Shown here: one piece after another, positions 10,009-19,027 of the stretch
Layout: every line of letters starts with the position of its first letter
Position numbering within the stretch: the stretch's first letter is position 1
Notes under the pieces: generated by a model
The model's database searches: none
What the model saw: only the letters and a program-made list of their open reading frames with translations
What the model was told of the DNA's origin: nothing
Source: Chthoniobacter sp.
GTDB lineage: Bacteria; Verrucomicrobiota; Verrucomicrobiia; Chthoniobacterales; Chthoniobacteraceae
Assembly (NCBI GenBank): GCA_021414005.1
Contig: JAIOPH010000027.1
Span: 248,001-312,000 of the forward strand
DNA length: 64,000 nt
Reading direction: 5' to 3'
Position numbers and translations under genes: made by a program

Positions 10009-10383
10009 ATGCTTTCCTATTTCCTCGTCGCCCTCGGCAGCGCGCTTGGCGGCGTGCTGCGGTTTTGGCTCGGGGCGTTCATGGGAGAGCGACTGGGCGC
10101 GGTGCATCTCGGCACGGTGTTTGTAAATGTGAGCGGATCGTTTTTCATCGGCTTCATCGCGGCGCTGGGGCCGATGCCGTTGACGCGGCAACTTCTCGTG
10201 ATCGGCATTCTCGGCGGCTACACCACGTTTTCGTCGTTCAGCCTCCAGACGCTGGAACTGGCGCAGGAGGGCAAATGGGCGACGGCGGGCGGTAATGTGG
10301 CGCTGTCCGTGGTGCTGTCGCTCGTCGCGGTGGCGCTGGGGCATGTGTGCGGCGCGTGGGTGCGCCGGTCTTTCTCCCGGTAG
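10009..10383 (+). CDS. crcB: CrcB/FluC fluoride channel
   Basis: 124 residues with four membrane helices. The signature GGYTTFSSFSLQ (about 69-80) and the FVNVSGSFFIGF stretch are those of FluC dual-topology fluoride exporters, and the length is normal. The channel lets fluoride leave the cytoplasm. Some genomes carry two adjacent crcB genes; only one is here. I looked for a fluoride riboswitch in the 115-base divergent region with kdpA and did not see one. It is followed after 6 bases by the GGQ protein. Confidence 0.93.
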   Translation: MLSYFLVALGSALGGVLRFWLGAFMGERLGAVHLGTVFVNVSGSFFIGFIAALGPMPLTRQLLVIGILGGYTTFSSFSLQTLELAQEGKWATAGGNVALSVVLSLVAVALGHVCGAWVRRSFSR

Positions 10384-10389
10384 AAAGGA

Positions 10390-10788
10390 ATGAGCACGTC
10401 CCCGGATTTCTCCGCCCGCCGGGCCGCACGCCTCGCGCAGCTCCGGCTGAATATCGCGGACTTCGAGGAGAAGTTCGCGCGCAGCTCGGGGCCGGGCGGG
10501 CAGCATGTAAACAAGGTCTCGACCGCCGTGACGCTGCGCCACGCGCCCTCGGGCGTGGCGGTGACGGTGCAGGACACGCGCTCGCAATCCATGAACCGGC
10601 AGATCGCCTGGGAGCGCCTGCTGGACGCGATCGAGAATGCGCGGCGCGCGGAACGGGCGGCAGTGCGTGCGGCGGTGGAGAAGAAGCGGCGGCAAAACTC
10701 AAAACGTCCGCGCGGGGTGAAGGAGCGGATTTTGCAGAATAAAAAGAAGCGTTCGCAGGTGAAGAAGCTGCGCAGCAAGGACTGGTAG
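10390..10788 (+). CDS. arfB: ArfB-like (YaeJ-type) peptide chain release factor
   Basis: 132 residues. The catalytic GGQ is at 36-38 in SSGPGGQHVNKVSTAVTLRH, the motif that positions water for peptidyl-tRNA hydrolysis. There is no codon-recognition domain, and the C-terminus is a Lys/Arg-rich tail (KKKRSQVKKLRSKDW), as in ArfB, which threads its tail into the empty mRNA channel to rescue stalled ribosomes. The length fits ArfB (about 140) rather than a full release factor. The symbol is by family resemblance; a PrfH-like role is less likely because of the tail. Confidence 0.85.
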   Translation: MSTSPDFSARRAARLAQLRLNIADFEEKFARSSGPGGQHVNKVSTAVTLRHAPSGVAVTVQDTRSQSMNRQIAWERLLDAIENARRAERAAVRAAVEKKRRQNSKRPRGVKERILQNKKKRSQVKKLRSKDW

Positions 10789-10875
10789 AGGTTCACCGGG
10801 CCAGCCAAGGGAGCGCTGTCCGCACCAAAGCATCCGGCTCGCCTTCGGGCATCGCCCCTGCTTTAGTCGCGAACC

Positions 10876-12300
10876 ATGACGATGAAATCCGAAGGCACAG
10901 TCGATACCCACCAGAAGGCGTTGCGGATTAATCTGGACTCGCGCTTTTACGGCACCTTTGCCGAAATCGGTGCAGGGCAGGAGGTGGTACGCTGGTTTTT
11001 TCGCGTGGGCGGCGCGGCGGGAACCATCGCGAAAAGCATGTCGGCTTACGACATGACGGTGAGCGACGCGATCTACGGCGAGACGCAGCGCTATGTCTCG
11101 CGCGACCGCTTGCAGGCGATGCTCGATCACGAGTTTCAGCTCAATCTCGACCGGCTGGGCGACAGCCGTGGCGACAACACCTCGTTCTTCGCCTTCGCCG
11201 ATACGGTGGTGGCGCGCAGCTTCAAGGGCGGCAACGAGTGCCACGGCTGGATGGGTGTGAAATTCCAGGCTCACCCGCACGACGAGCCGAGCCAGATCAT
11301 CGTCCATGTGCGCATGCTCGACACCGAGGCGGCGCTCCAGCAGGAGGCGCTCGGCATCGTCGGCGTGAACCTGCTCTATGCCGCGTTTTTTCTCCACCAC
11401 GAGCCGGATCAGCTCGTCGAGAGCCTGCTCGACAAATTGAGTACGGGCCGCATCGAGATCGACCTCATTGATTTCAAAGGCATCGAGTTTCGCTACGTGG
11501 ACAACCGCCTCATGTCGCTCAAGCTCGTGCAGCTCGGTCTGAGCGGCGCGGCGATGTTTGGCCCGGATCGCGCGGTGCTGCAGCCGAGCGAGGTTTTGTA
11601 TAAAAAGGCCATCCTCGTGGAGCGCGGGAGTTTCCGCCCGGTCACCCATGTGAATGTGGACATGCTGAACTCCGCGCTTGAGAAATTCTCCGCCCACCCC
11701 GCCGTGGCCGGCAAGACGGTGCTGCCGCTCATGGAGATCACCATGCGCAACCTGCTGGCCGGCGGCGGCGAAGTGGACCGCCGCGATTTCCTGGCCCGCG
11801 CCGACCTGCTCGCGGCGTCCGGTTTTACAGTGCTGATCTCGGACTTTTTCGAATACTACCGGCTCGCCGCCTATCTCGCCTTGCGCACAAAAGAACACAT
11901 CGGCATCGTCATGGGCGCGGCCAGCCTCATCGAATTGTTCGACGAGAAATACTACACGCAGCTTCCCGGCGGCATCCTCGAATCCTTCGGGCGTCTGTTC
12001 AAAAACGACCTCACGGTTTTCGTGTATCCGCTTCGCTCCAAAGATGGCGCGGATTTGGTGACGGTAGAGACTCTTCAGGTCGCTCCGGAACTGCGCAAAC
12101 TCTACGGCTACCTCACCGAGCGCGGCAGCTTCATGCAGCTCGACAACTACAAGCCGGAATTTCTCCACATCTTTTCGCGCGACGTGCTGAAGCGCATCGC
12201 CGCGAACGACGAAGGCTGGGAGACGATGGTCCCGCCGCAGGTGGCGGAGATGATCAAAAAGCGCGGATTCTTTGGTTATACGAAGGTGAAGGCGGAATAG
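10876..12300 (+). CDS. Conserved protein of unknown function (often mislabelled TonB receptor or NMN adenylyltransferase)
   Basis: 474 residues, soluble, with no signal peptide or membrane helix. The sequence includes TFAEIGAGQEVVRWFFRVGG, SAYDMTVSDAIYG, RYVSRDRLQAMLDHEF, GWMGVKFQ, ALGIVGVNL, VDNRLMSLKLVQLGLSGAAM and KAILVERGSFRPVTHVN. I recall this strongly conserved family from cyanobacteria and Verrucomicrobia, where automatic annotation calls it TonB-dependent receptor or nicotinate-nucleotide adenylyltransferase; neither fits what is seen. No catalytic motif is evident. It stands alone between arfB and an esterase gene. Confidence 0.85.
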   Translation: MTMKSEGTVDTHQKALRINLDSRFYGTFAEIGAGQEVVRWFFRVGGAAGTIAKSMSAYDMTVSDAIYGETQRYVSRDRLQAMLDHEFQLNLDRLGDSRGDNTSFFAFADTVVARSFKGGNECHGWMGVKFQAHPHDEPSQIIVHVRMLDTEAALQQEALGIVGVNLLYAAFFLHHEPDQLVESLLDKLSTGRIEIDLIDFKGIEFRYVDNRLMSLKLVQLGLSGAAMFGPDRAVLQPSEVLYKKAILVERGSFRPVTHVNVDMLNSALEKFSAHPAVAGKTVLPLMEITMRNLLAGGGEVDRRDFLARADLLAASGFTVLISDFFEYYRLAAYLALRTKEHIGIVMGAASLIELFDEKYYTQLPGGILESFGRLFKNDLTVFVYPLRSKDGADLVTVETLQVAPELRKLYGYLTERGSFMQLDNYKPEFLHIFSRDVLKRIAANDEGWETMVPPQVAEMIKKRGFFGYTKVKAE

Positions 12301-12374
12301 AGCGCGAGCGCGGATGCAGTTTTAGGTTCGCGCGTGGTTTCGGCATCGGGAAGACTGCGCGCGTCTTTTCGCTC

Positions 12375-13163
12375 ATGGCCTTCCTCGACTTCCATTTCTT
12401 TTCCGAAGCCCTCGGCCTCACCTGCGCGGCCCATGTGCTCATCCCGCAGCCGGCCTCGCGGCAGATCGGGATGGCCGGCGGCGCGCGGCGGGAGAAATAT
12501 CCCACGCTCTATTTGCTGCACGGGCTGTCCGATGACCACACGATTTGGATGCGGCGCACCTCGATCGAGCGCCATGCGGCGGAGAAAAATCTCGCGGTAG
12601 TGATGCCGGCGGTCGGGCGCAGCTTCTATCAGGACACGGCCGGCGGGGCGAACTACTGGACGTTTGTGAGCGAGGAATTACCCGCGCTGTGCGAGCAGTT
12701 CTTTCCGCTGTCCAGCGCGCGGGAGCAGCGGTTTGCTGCCGGGCTTTCGATGGGCGGCTACGGCGCGCTGCGGCTCGGGCTCGGGTGCCCGGAGAAATTC
12801 GCCGCCGCCGCCAGCCTCTCCGGCGCACTCGACCTCGCCCGCCGGCTGCGCGAGGCCGGCCGCCCTGGCGCGCTGATGAGCCGCGCCGAATACATGGGCC
12901 TCTTCGGACCGGAACTGCGCGGTGCGGGCACGGAAGCCGACCTCTTTTTCCTCGCAGAAAAACTCGCCGCTTCGACCGCCCCGCGGCCCGCACTCTACGT
13001 GGCCTGCGGCACTGAGGACGCAATGCTCGGCGAAAGCCGCGCCTTTCACGCGCACCTCGATCGCCTCCAGATCGACGCGACGTATCACGAAAGCGCCGGC
13101 GCACACGACTGGCGCTATTGGGACGAGGAAATCCAGCGCGTGCTCGCCTGGCTTCCGCTGTGA
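12375..13163 (+). CDS. Alpha/beta-hydrolase esterase of the esterase D / FrmB type
   Basis: 262 residues. The nucleophile elbow is GLSMGGYGAL with serine 125, the oxyanion stretch is LYLLHGLSDDHTIW, and the acid and histidine lie in CGTEDAML and GAHDWRYWDEEI near the C-terminus. This arrangement matches S-formylglutathione hydrolase (FrmB) and feruloyl/acetylxylan esterases of the same family. No signal peptide is visible, so a cytoplasmic role is likely. The substrate cannot be told. The start at ATG 12375 places the family's N-terminal strand correctly. Confidence 0.88.
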   Translation: MAFLDFHFFSEALGLTCAAHVLIPQPASRQIGMAGGARREKYPTLYLLHGLSDDHTIWMRRTSIERHAAEKNLAVVMPAVGRSFYQDTAGGANYWTFVSEELPALCEQFFPLSSAREQRFAAGLSMGGYGALRLGLGCPEKFAAAASLSGALDLARRLREAGRPGALMSRAEYMGLFGPELRGAGTEADLFFLAEKLAASTAPRPALYVACGTEDAMLGESRAFHAHLDRLQIDATYHESAGAHDWRYWDEEIQRVLAWLPL

Positions 13164-13323
13164 GCCTGCACCGGCTGGGCTTGCCGTGTCATGCCGGGCT
13201 GCGGGAGCGCGGGAGGGGGAGGATGGTCCGGCGGCACTTTCGGCAAGAGCGAATCGGCATGCTCGAAGCCCATTGCCAAGCGATAAATACCCAAGCGACG
13301 GAAGCCCAGTCGCTTGTCTTTCG

Positions 13324-15687
13324 ATGAAACGATCTCTCGCAATCTTCGCCGCCGCTCTGCTCGGCAGCGCGACTTTTGTCCGAACCGCGGAGCCGCGCGA
13401 GGTCAGCGGCATCTACCCGCAGCTCGCGATGTTCAACGAGGAGGGCGAGTGCGGCACGGGCGCGGTGGTACCGTGGGCGGGGCGGCTGTGGGTGGTGACT
13501 TACGCGCCGCACAAGCCGCAGGGCTCAACGGACAGGCTCTACGAAATCACACCTGAGCTGGCGCAGATCATCCGCCCGGAGAGCATCGGCGGCACGTCGG
13601 CGAACCGCATGATTCATCGCGAGAGCGGGCAGCTTTTCATCGGGCCATACGTGGTGGATGAAAAAGGCGGCGTACGGGTGATCGTGGCAACGCAGATGTA
13701 CGGGCGGCTCACGGGGCTGGCGCGGCATCTCACCGAGCCGGCGGGGAAAATCTGCTACGCGACGATGGAGGAAGGCATCTACGAGGTGGACGTGAAGACT
13801 CTGGCCGTGACCGAGCTGTGGGCCGACGAGCAGCGCAAGGCGGGACGGCATGCGGAGCTGCCGGGCTATCATGGCAAGGGTTTTTACTCCGCGCAGGGCC
13901 GCTATGTGTACGCCAACAATGGCGATCACGCGCCGGCGGCATTGCGCGATCCGGCGACGCCGAGCGGGGTGCTGGCGGAGTGGGATGGCGTGGCGGAAAA
14001 GTGGACGGTGGTGCGGCGCAATCAGTTCACCGATGTGACGGGGCCGGGCGGGATCGAGGGCAGTGCAGCGGATGCGCCGCTGTGGAGCATCGGGTGGGAT
14101 CATCGGTCACTGATTCTGATGCTGCTCGATCATGGAAAATGGAGCGCCTTTCGCCTGCCGAAAGCCAGCCACTGCTACGACGGTGCGCACGGCTGGAACA
14201 CGGAATGGCCGCGCATCCGCGACATCGGCGAGCCGGATTTGCTGATGACGATGCACGGCGGGTTTTGGAAATTCCCGCGCACCTTTTCCGCGGCGAACAC
14301 CGCGGGCATCGCGCCGCGCTCGACGTATCTCAAGGTCGTGGGCGACTTCTGCCGCTGGAGCGATCGGATCGTCCTCGGCTGCGACGACACGGCGAAGAGC
14401 GAGTTCCTCAACGAGCATCCGTTGAAAGGGAAACTGGCCGCGCCAGGGCAGTCGCAATCGAACCTGTGGTTCATCGCCCCCGCGCAGCTCGACGCCTGCG
14501 GCCCCGTGCTCGGACGCGGTGCGGTGTGGCTCGATGACGCGGTGAAGGCCGGCGTCGCGAGCGAGCCGTTCCTTTTCTCCGGCTACCCGCACCGCTCGCT
14601 CTACCTCACCAACGACGGCGCGAAACCACTCGCCGTCGCGCTCGAAGTGGACCTGCGCGGCGATGGAAAATGGACGCGGCTGCGCGAAGTCATCGTGCCC
14701 GCGCGGGGTGCAACATGGACGGAACTCGCCGAGACCGGCGCGTGGCTGCGGCTCGTGCCGTCGCGCGACGCGGAGCGTGTGACCGCGATGTTTCACTACC
14801 GCGGCGACGACAAGCGTAGCGCGGAGGCTGCACCGATCTTCGACGGCCTCGGCACGGGCGACACGACGCGCGGCGTTCTGCATGCGCGCGGCGCGGAATT
14901 GAAGGCGCTGCGCTTCATCCACGACGGCGCGGCCTACGATCTCGACGGCGAGCTACTGCTGAAAAAAGCCGACGACCCGCAGGGCGCGGAGTGGACGGCG
15001 AAGAATGCGGCGATCCCGAAGACAGCGATCACCGCCGACGCGGCGTCCGCATTTTGGACCGACGCAAAGGGCGTGCGCTGGCGTTTCCCGCGCGGCACGG
15101 CGACTGACGGCGCGCGCGTCTGCCGCGAAGTCTGCACCGAGCGCAATCTGCTGAACGCCTTCGGCACATTCTACGAAATGCCCGCCGACAACGCCGGCGG
15201 CTTTTCAAAAATCCGCCCCATCGCCACGCACAACCGCGCGATTTGGGACTACGCCAGCTACCGCGGCCTGCTCGTAATGAGCGGCGTCGCGCGCGATGCG
15301 AAGGGAGGGCGCATCGTCCGCAGCGACGACGGCAACTGCGCGCTGTGGGTGGGTGCGGTGGATGACCTCTGGCATCTCGGCAAGCCGCGCGGCACCGGCG
15401 GCCCCTGGCGCGATACGCCCGTGACCGCGGGCCAGCCGAGCGATCCGTACCTGCTCCGCGGTTACGATCACAAAACGCTCACGCTTTCGCACGACGCCGC
15501 GCGGCCCGTGGCGATGGGCGTCGAGGTGGACATCACCGGCGACGGCGGGTGGCAGCCGTATCGCAGCTTTGACGTGCCGGCGGGGAAGCCGCTCGTGCAC
15601 GAGTTTCCCGCCGCGTTATCCGGCTACTGGCTGCGCGTGAAAAGCGCCGCCACCTGCCGCGCGACGGCGGAGCTGATCTACGACTGA
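13324..15687 (+). CDS. Large exported protein of unknown function
   Basis: 787 residues from ATG 13324, where a signal peptide begins (MKRSLAIFAAALLGSATFV, cleavage likely near RTAEP). The open frame extends upstream through the esterase gene, but that part is a shadow. The body has repeated strand-turn units such as YVYANNGDHAP, LWSIGWDHRSLILMLLDHGKWSAF and two similar segments, GYPHRSLYLTNDGAKPLAVALEVDLRGDGKW and GYDHKTLTLSHDAARPVAMGVEVDITGDGGW, about 290 residues apart. It therefore contains an internal duplication and is probably beta-propeller-like. No catalytic residues are recognisable. Confidence 0.8.
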   Translation: MKRSLAIFAAALLGSATFVRTAEPREVSGIYPQLAMFNEEGECGTGAVVPWAGRLWVVTYAPHKPQGSTDRLYEITPELAQIIRPESIGGTSANRMIHRESGQLFIGPYVVDEKGGVRVIVATQMYGRLTGLARHLTEPAGKICYATMEEGIYEVDVKTLAVTELWADEQRKAGRHAELPGYHGKGFYSAQGRYVYANNGDHAPAALRDPATPSGVLAEWDGVAEKWTVVRRNQFTDVTGPGGIEGSAADAPLWSIGWDHRSLILMLLDHGKWSAFRLPKASHCYDGAHGWNTEWPRIRDIGEPDLLMTMHGGFWKFPRTFSAANTAGIAPRSTYLKVVGDFCRWSDRIVLGCDDTAKSEFLNEHPLKGKLAAPGQSQSNLWFIAPAQLDACGPVLGRGAVWLDDAVKAGVASEPFLFSGYPHRSLYLTNDGAKPLAVALEVDLRGDGKWTRLREVIVPARGATWTELAETGAWLRLVPSRDAERVTAMFHYRGDDKRSAEAAPIFDGLGTGDTTRGVLHARGAELKALRFIHDGAAYDLDGELLLKKADDPQGAEWTAKNAAIPKTAITADAASAFWTDAKGVRWRFPRGTATDGARVCREVCTERNLLNAFGTFYEMPADNAGGFSKIRPIATHNRAIWDYASYRGLLVMSGVARDAKGGRIVRSDDGNCALWVGAVDDLWHLGKPRGTGGPWRDTPVTAGQPSDPYLLRGYDHKTLTLSHDAARPVAMGVEVDITGDGGWQPYRSFDVPAGKPLVHEFPAALSGYWLRVKSAATCRATAELIYD

Positions 15688-15717
15688 ACGGCGCGTACGA
15701 GCCGACTTTGAAAAATC

Positions 15718-15889
15718 TGTCATCCCTTGAGCGGAGTTCCGTGCCGGCGCAGGCGGGGCGGAACGGAATCGAAGGATCTCTAACTTTGTCTGCGGCGAAA
15801 CCGGCTCACTGCCACCCCTCCTCCTCCCTCGAAAAGATGGAGGTCCTTCGACTGCGCTACGCACAGCCTACGCTCCGCTCAGCATGACA
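15718..15889. repeat. Imperfect inverted-repeat element, about 172 bp
   Basis: The ends are mirror images: TGTCAT then TGAGCGGAG at 15718-15740, and CTCCGCTCA then ATGACA at 15872-15889. An inner pair, TCGAAGGATCT near 15769-15779 and AGGTCCTTCGA near 15841-15851, completes a nested hairpin. There is no coding sequence inside. It fills most of the 299-base gap between the exported-protein gene and the peroxiredoxin gene. It resembles the dispersed palindromic elements common in environmental bacteria. Confidence 0.65.
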
Positions 15890-15986
15890 CGCGGGCAGTG
15901 AGTCTTTTGACGCCCGCTAAGAAAACGGCGGCGCGCCGATTACTCCATTGCATCCAAAACCAGCGCCAGCGCGAAATTCCCGCACC

Positions 15987-16502
15987 ATGAAACTCAAGTC
16001 CTTCTCCACTCTCCTCGCCTTCCTTGGGTTCGCTTCCTTTGCCCAGGCCGATCCACTGGCCGTCGGCAGCGCCGCGCCGGACATCAGCGCGGTGGATCAG
16101 GATGGCAAGGCCGTCGTCTTCAAGGACGTGTATGCCAAAGGCGTGACGCTCGTTTATTTCTACCCGAAAGCCGACACGCCCGGCTGCACGAAGGAAGCGT
16201 GCAGCATCCGCGATAGCTGGGGCGAGATGCAGAAGAAGGGCATTCAGGTGCTCGGCGTGAGCGGCGACAAGCCGGAGGCGCAGAAGAAATTCGCCGAGAA
16301 ATACAAACTGCCGCACACGCTCATCGCCGACAGTGACAACGCCGTGGCCAAGGCCTTCGGCGTGCCGGTCACGCTCGGCTTTGTCAAGCGCCAGTCCTTT
16401 CTCATCCAAGACGGCAAATGCGTCTGGAACCAGCTCAGCGCCTCGACCGACAAACAGGCCGAGGACGTGCTCAAAGCCTTCGACACCCTGCCAAAAAAGT
16501 AA
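15987..16502 (+). CDS. Secreted Bcp-type peroxiredoxin
   Basis: 171 residues from ATG 15987 with a signal peptide ending at AQA (about residue 21). The thioredoxin-fold core shows TLVYFYPKADTPGCTKEAC: the peroxidatic cysteine C67 and a second cysteine C72 five residues on, the spacing used as resolving cysteine in atypical two-cysteine Bcp proteins. It should reduce hydroperoxides outside the cytoplasm, which is unusual because most Bcp proteins are cytoplasmic. No dedicated thioredoxin partner is encoded nearby. Confidence 0.9.
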   Translation: MKLKSFSTLLAFLGFASFAQADPLAVGSAAPDISAVDQDGKAVVFKDVYAKGVTLVYFYPKADTPGCTKEACSIRDSWGEMQKKGIQVLGVSGDKPEAQKKFAEKYKLPHTLIADSDNAVAKAFGVPVTLGFVKRQSFLIQDGKCVWNQLSASTDKQAEDVLKAFDTLPKK

Positions 16503-16561
16503 CCGGCGCTTTGCCATTGTCTCGCCACCGCGACGCTGGCTAACTCTCCCACCCTGACTCT

Positions 16562-17407
16562 ATGAAAATCCGCGCGCTCCTCCTCCTCGCCCTCGCCTCC
16601 ACCGCTGCCTTTGCCGCCGATCCCGCGCCGGACACCGGCCCCGCGCCGACCGCCACCGAAACGAAAGCCGTCGCTGATCTGGCCAAACTTGGCATCGACG
16701 CCCGTCCCATCGCCGCCGGCCTCAACTGGCGCTCGGCCCTCGTGCGCCTCGGCAAGGACAAGCCCGATCCGAAGATTTTCGCCGCGCTCAAGGACGTGGC
16801 GAATCTCCAGGAACTCGACCTCGCCGGTGTGCAACTCGCCGACGCTGACCTCGCGCAAATCGCCGGGTTGAAAAATCTGCGCGTGCTCCATTTGGAAAAA
16901 ACTCCGCTCACCGACGCGGGCCTCGCGCATGTGAAAGGCCTGACCAACCTCGCCTACCTCAATATCTACGGCACGCAGGTCACCGACGCCGGCCTCGAAC
17001 AACTCAAGGGGCTGACCAATCTGAAGTCGCTCTACGTTTTCGAAACCAAGATCACCGAGACAGCCACCGGCGGACTCAAGGCGGCCCTGCCCAAGCTGAA
17101 CATCGTGCGCGGCCTGACCGCCGAGGAAATCGCCAAGCTCAATGCCAAGCCCGAGGAGAAGAAACCGGCAGCCCCAGTCGCCGCCGCGCCGAAGCCGGAG
17201 AACAAAGCCGTCGAAGCCGAAATCGCCACTGCGCAGAAAAAGCTGGATGAACTGACCGCCGAAATCGGCAAGCGCCGTGAGGCCCGCGGCAAGCTCACGC
17301 AGGGCACGCCCGAATACGCTGCGGCCGACAAGCTCGTCCAGGACGTGAAACCCGAGATCGAAAAAGCCACCGCCGCCGTCGAAGCCGCCAAGGCCAAGCT
17401 AAAATAG
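16562..17407 (+). CDS. Exported leucine-rich-repeat protein with C-terminal coiled coil
   Basis: 281 residues. A signal peptide (to AFA near residue 19) is followed by about five leucine-rich repeats (residues 75-180) of the pattern LTDAGLAHVKGLTNLAYLNIYGTQV, and then an Ala/Lys/Glu-rich tail (about 200-281) likely to form a coiled coil. Such proteins are common in Planctomycetes and Verrucomicrobia and are thought to mediate protein contacts; the partner is unknown. It lies 59 bases after the peroxiredoxin gene and 3 bases before the next gene, so the last two form a likely operon. Confidence 0.85.
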   Translation: MKIRALLLLALASTAAFAADPAPDTGPAPTATETKAVADLAKLGIDARPIAAGLNWRSALVRLGKDKPDPKIFAALKDVANLQELDLAGVQLADADLAQIAGLKNLRVLHLEKTPLTDAGLAHVKGLTNLAYLNIYGTQVTDAGLEQLKGLTNLKSLYVFETKITETATGGLKAALPKLNIVRGLTAEEIAKLNAKPEEKKPAAPVAAAPKPENKAVEAEIATAQKKLDELTAEIGKRREARGKLTQGTPEYAAADKLVQDVKPEIEKATAAVEAAKAKLK

Positions 17408-17410
17408 GCC

Positions 17411-18223
17411 GTGTCGGCCATCCGCCCAACGCTGGCCTTGGCCGTGCTCTGCGCGCTGGGAGGCCTGACGCGGGGCGCAGATCTGCCGCTCACCGCCGCG
17501 CTGGCGCGCTCCGCCCTGCAAGCCACATGGACCGGCAACGGGCGCGACCAGCTTTCACTCGCGATCACCAACACGTCCGCGACTCCGGCGAGCGTCGCGA
17601 TCCCCGCCGGCCTGATCGCTGCCGACCACGCGGGCGGCAACCGCCTCATCGTTCTTCGCGCCGCGCAGCTCACCATCCCCGCCGGCACCACGGCTGAAGT
17701 CGCCCTGCCCGCCGCCGCCCTCTCCGCCAAAAACGCCCCCGCCGCGCAACGCTACCGCGCCACTGCCGACACCGAGCCGCGGCTCGGCGCGCTGCTGAAA
17801 TTTCTCGCCGACAAACCCGACATCCCGCGACCTACCGCCCAGCTCACCGCGCTCGCCTTCGTCGAGGATGTCACCTTCGCGCAATGGCAGCTCTTTCTCG
17901 CTCCCCGGCGCGCGGACGAACCACCGGACCCCACGCGCCCCACCCCTCTCGAAGTCACCCAAGCCATCGACGCCCTCGGCCTCCTCCGCACTCTCGCGCC
18001 CGAAAAAACCTTTGCCCTCGCCACCGACGCCGAACTCAAACTCCGCGCCCTCCGCAACCCGTGGTGCCGCACCAAGGCCGTGCAGCTCTACGGGATCACC
18101 CTACCCACCAGCGACGGTGCCGTGCCCCCCGACCTCGGCCAACTCCTCCACCTCAAGCCCGGCGACAACTGCCCGATCTGCCGCCAGCGCGCCGAGATGC
18201 TAACCCCCGCCAGCGATTTCTAG
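17411..18223 (+). CDS. Exported protein of unknown function with a C-terminal CxxC
   Basis: 270 residues starting at GTG 17411, three bases after the LRR gene. It has a hydrophobic N-terminal signal (TLALAVLCALGGLTRG), an Ig-like strand region (LSLAITNTSATPASVAIPAG) and a C-terminal CPICRQR motif that could bind a metal or form a disulfide. I do not recognise the family. Tight spacing suggests co-expression with the LRR protein. Confidence 0.7.
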   Translation: MSAIRPTLALAVLCALGGLTRGADLPLTAALARSALQATWTGNGRDQLSLAITNTSATPASVAIPAGLIAADHAGGNRLIVLRAAQLTIPAGTTAEVALPAAALSAKNAPAAQRYRATADTEPRLGALLKFLADKPDIPRPTAQLTALAFVEDVTFAQWQLFLAPRRADEPPDPTRPTPLEVTQAIDALGLLRTLAPEKTFALATDAELKLRALRNPWCRTKAVQLYGITLPTSDGAVPPDLGQLLHLKPGDNCPICRQRAEMLTPASDF

Positions 18224-18257
18224 AAATCGACCAACGCTGCCCACTCGCAGCGCGCCC

Positions 18258-18339
18258 TGCCGGGGAGGGGACTCGAACCCCTACGGATTGCTCCACCAGA
18301 TCCTAAGTCTGGCGCGTCTGCCAATTTCGCCACCCCGGC
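18258..18339 (-). tRNA. tRNA-Leu (anticodon UAG)
   Basis: On the minus strand the acceptor GCCGGGG pairs with CCCCGGC, followed by discriminator A. The D-arm has TGGCAGACGCG, the anticodon stem CCAGA/TCTGG encloses a loop with TAG, there is a long variable arm typical of class II tRNA, and the T-arm is AGGGG-TTCGAGT-CCCCT. Length is 82 nt and CCA is not encoded. Confidence 0.97.
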
Positions 18340-19027
18340 ATGTTGATTATCAGATGCTTACAGAACGAAAGAAGGCTGCCGCTGGACAGTGCTACACTTT
18401 TTACTACACTGAAGCGGTTTGAAACCCTCTGCATTGAAACGAACTGGTTCATCACGGCAACGGCACTCCTACACGAAGGTGCTCAATGTCCGCAAGCGCC
18501 CTGTCCGCCAGGAGTGGATTCAAACGCTACGCTCAGCCAGGCTCTTTCCCGCAATTCCTCCACCGATGGCAGACCGGCGCTTTGCTGAGGGGAGATGATC
18601 GAGCGCAGCCAGATCCGGTTCGGCAGGTGGCGGCGGACATCGAAATGAAATCTTTCGGTCACCACGATGTTCAGCGGGAGCGTCGCCACCTCCGTAGAAA
18701 TAAACCCGGTAGGCAGGCCGGCGATTACCATTGCTTTGATCATCGAAAGAACGCCGGTGCGGGAATTGCCACGGGCGCAACGAACGGCCCATGAGAATGC
18801 CGATGTGGCCGCGCATGTGCCGGTCAGTCTCGGCGAAGACACTCACGCCGCCGGTGTAATTGCCAACCTGCCCCAGAACGTGAACGGTCTTCGTCGGCCT
18901 CATCGTGCCATGCTCTTCCGGTCGCCAGCGCGGCACGTTTCTCTGCTTCGAGCGCCATCTTTCACTCTTCGCGCTGGCTCCGGCAGGCATCGTCGTGGCC
19001 AGTGTCTGGAGGCGGGCGATCAATCCC
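18340..19027. other. Gene-poor stretch beside the tRNA, possible gene remnant
   Basis: No intact gene is evident. Two overlapping minus-strand frames (18483-18842 and 18520-19044) each show plausible protein text in part, for example VLSMIKAMVIAGLPTGFIST in one and TVHVLGQVGNYTGGVSVFAE in the other, as if one gene had frameshifted. I cannot name the family. Base use is less GC-rich than in the neighbours, which fits acquired and decaying DNA next to a tRNA gene. Confidence 0.4.

Noticed and set aside
12922..13323. Upstream extension of the exported-protein gene into the esterase gene
   Set aside because: The frame is open but overlaps the esterase coding sequence, and a good signal peptide begins at 13324.
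18258..18400. Attachment site for an island at tRNA-Leu
   Set aside because: The odd sequence lies on the 5' side of the tRNA and no copy of the tRNA 3' end was seen further along, so there is no att pair; only TGCTACA words recur.
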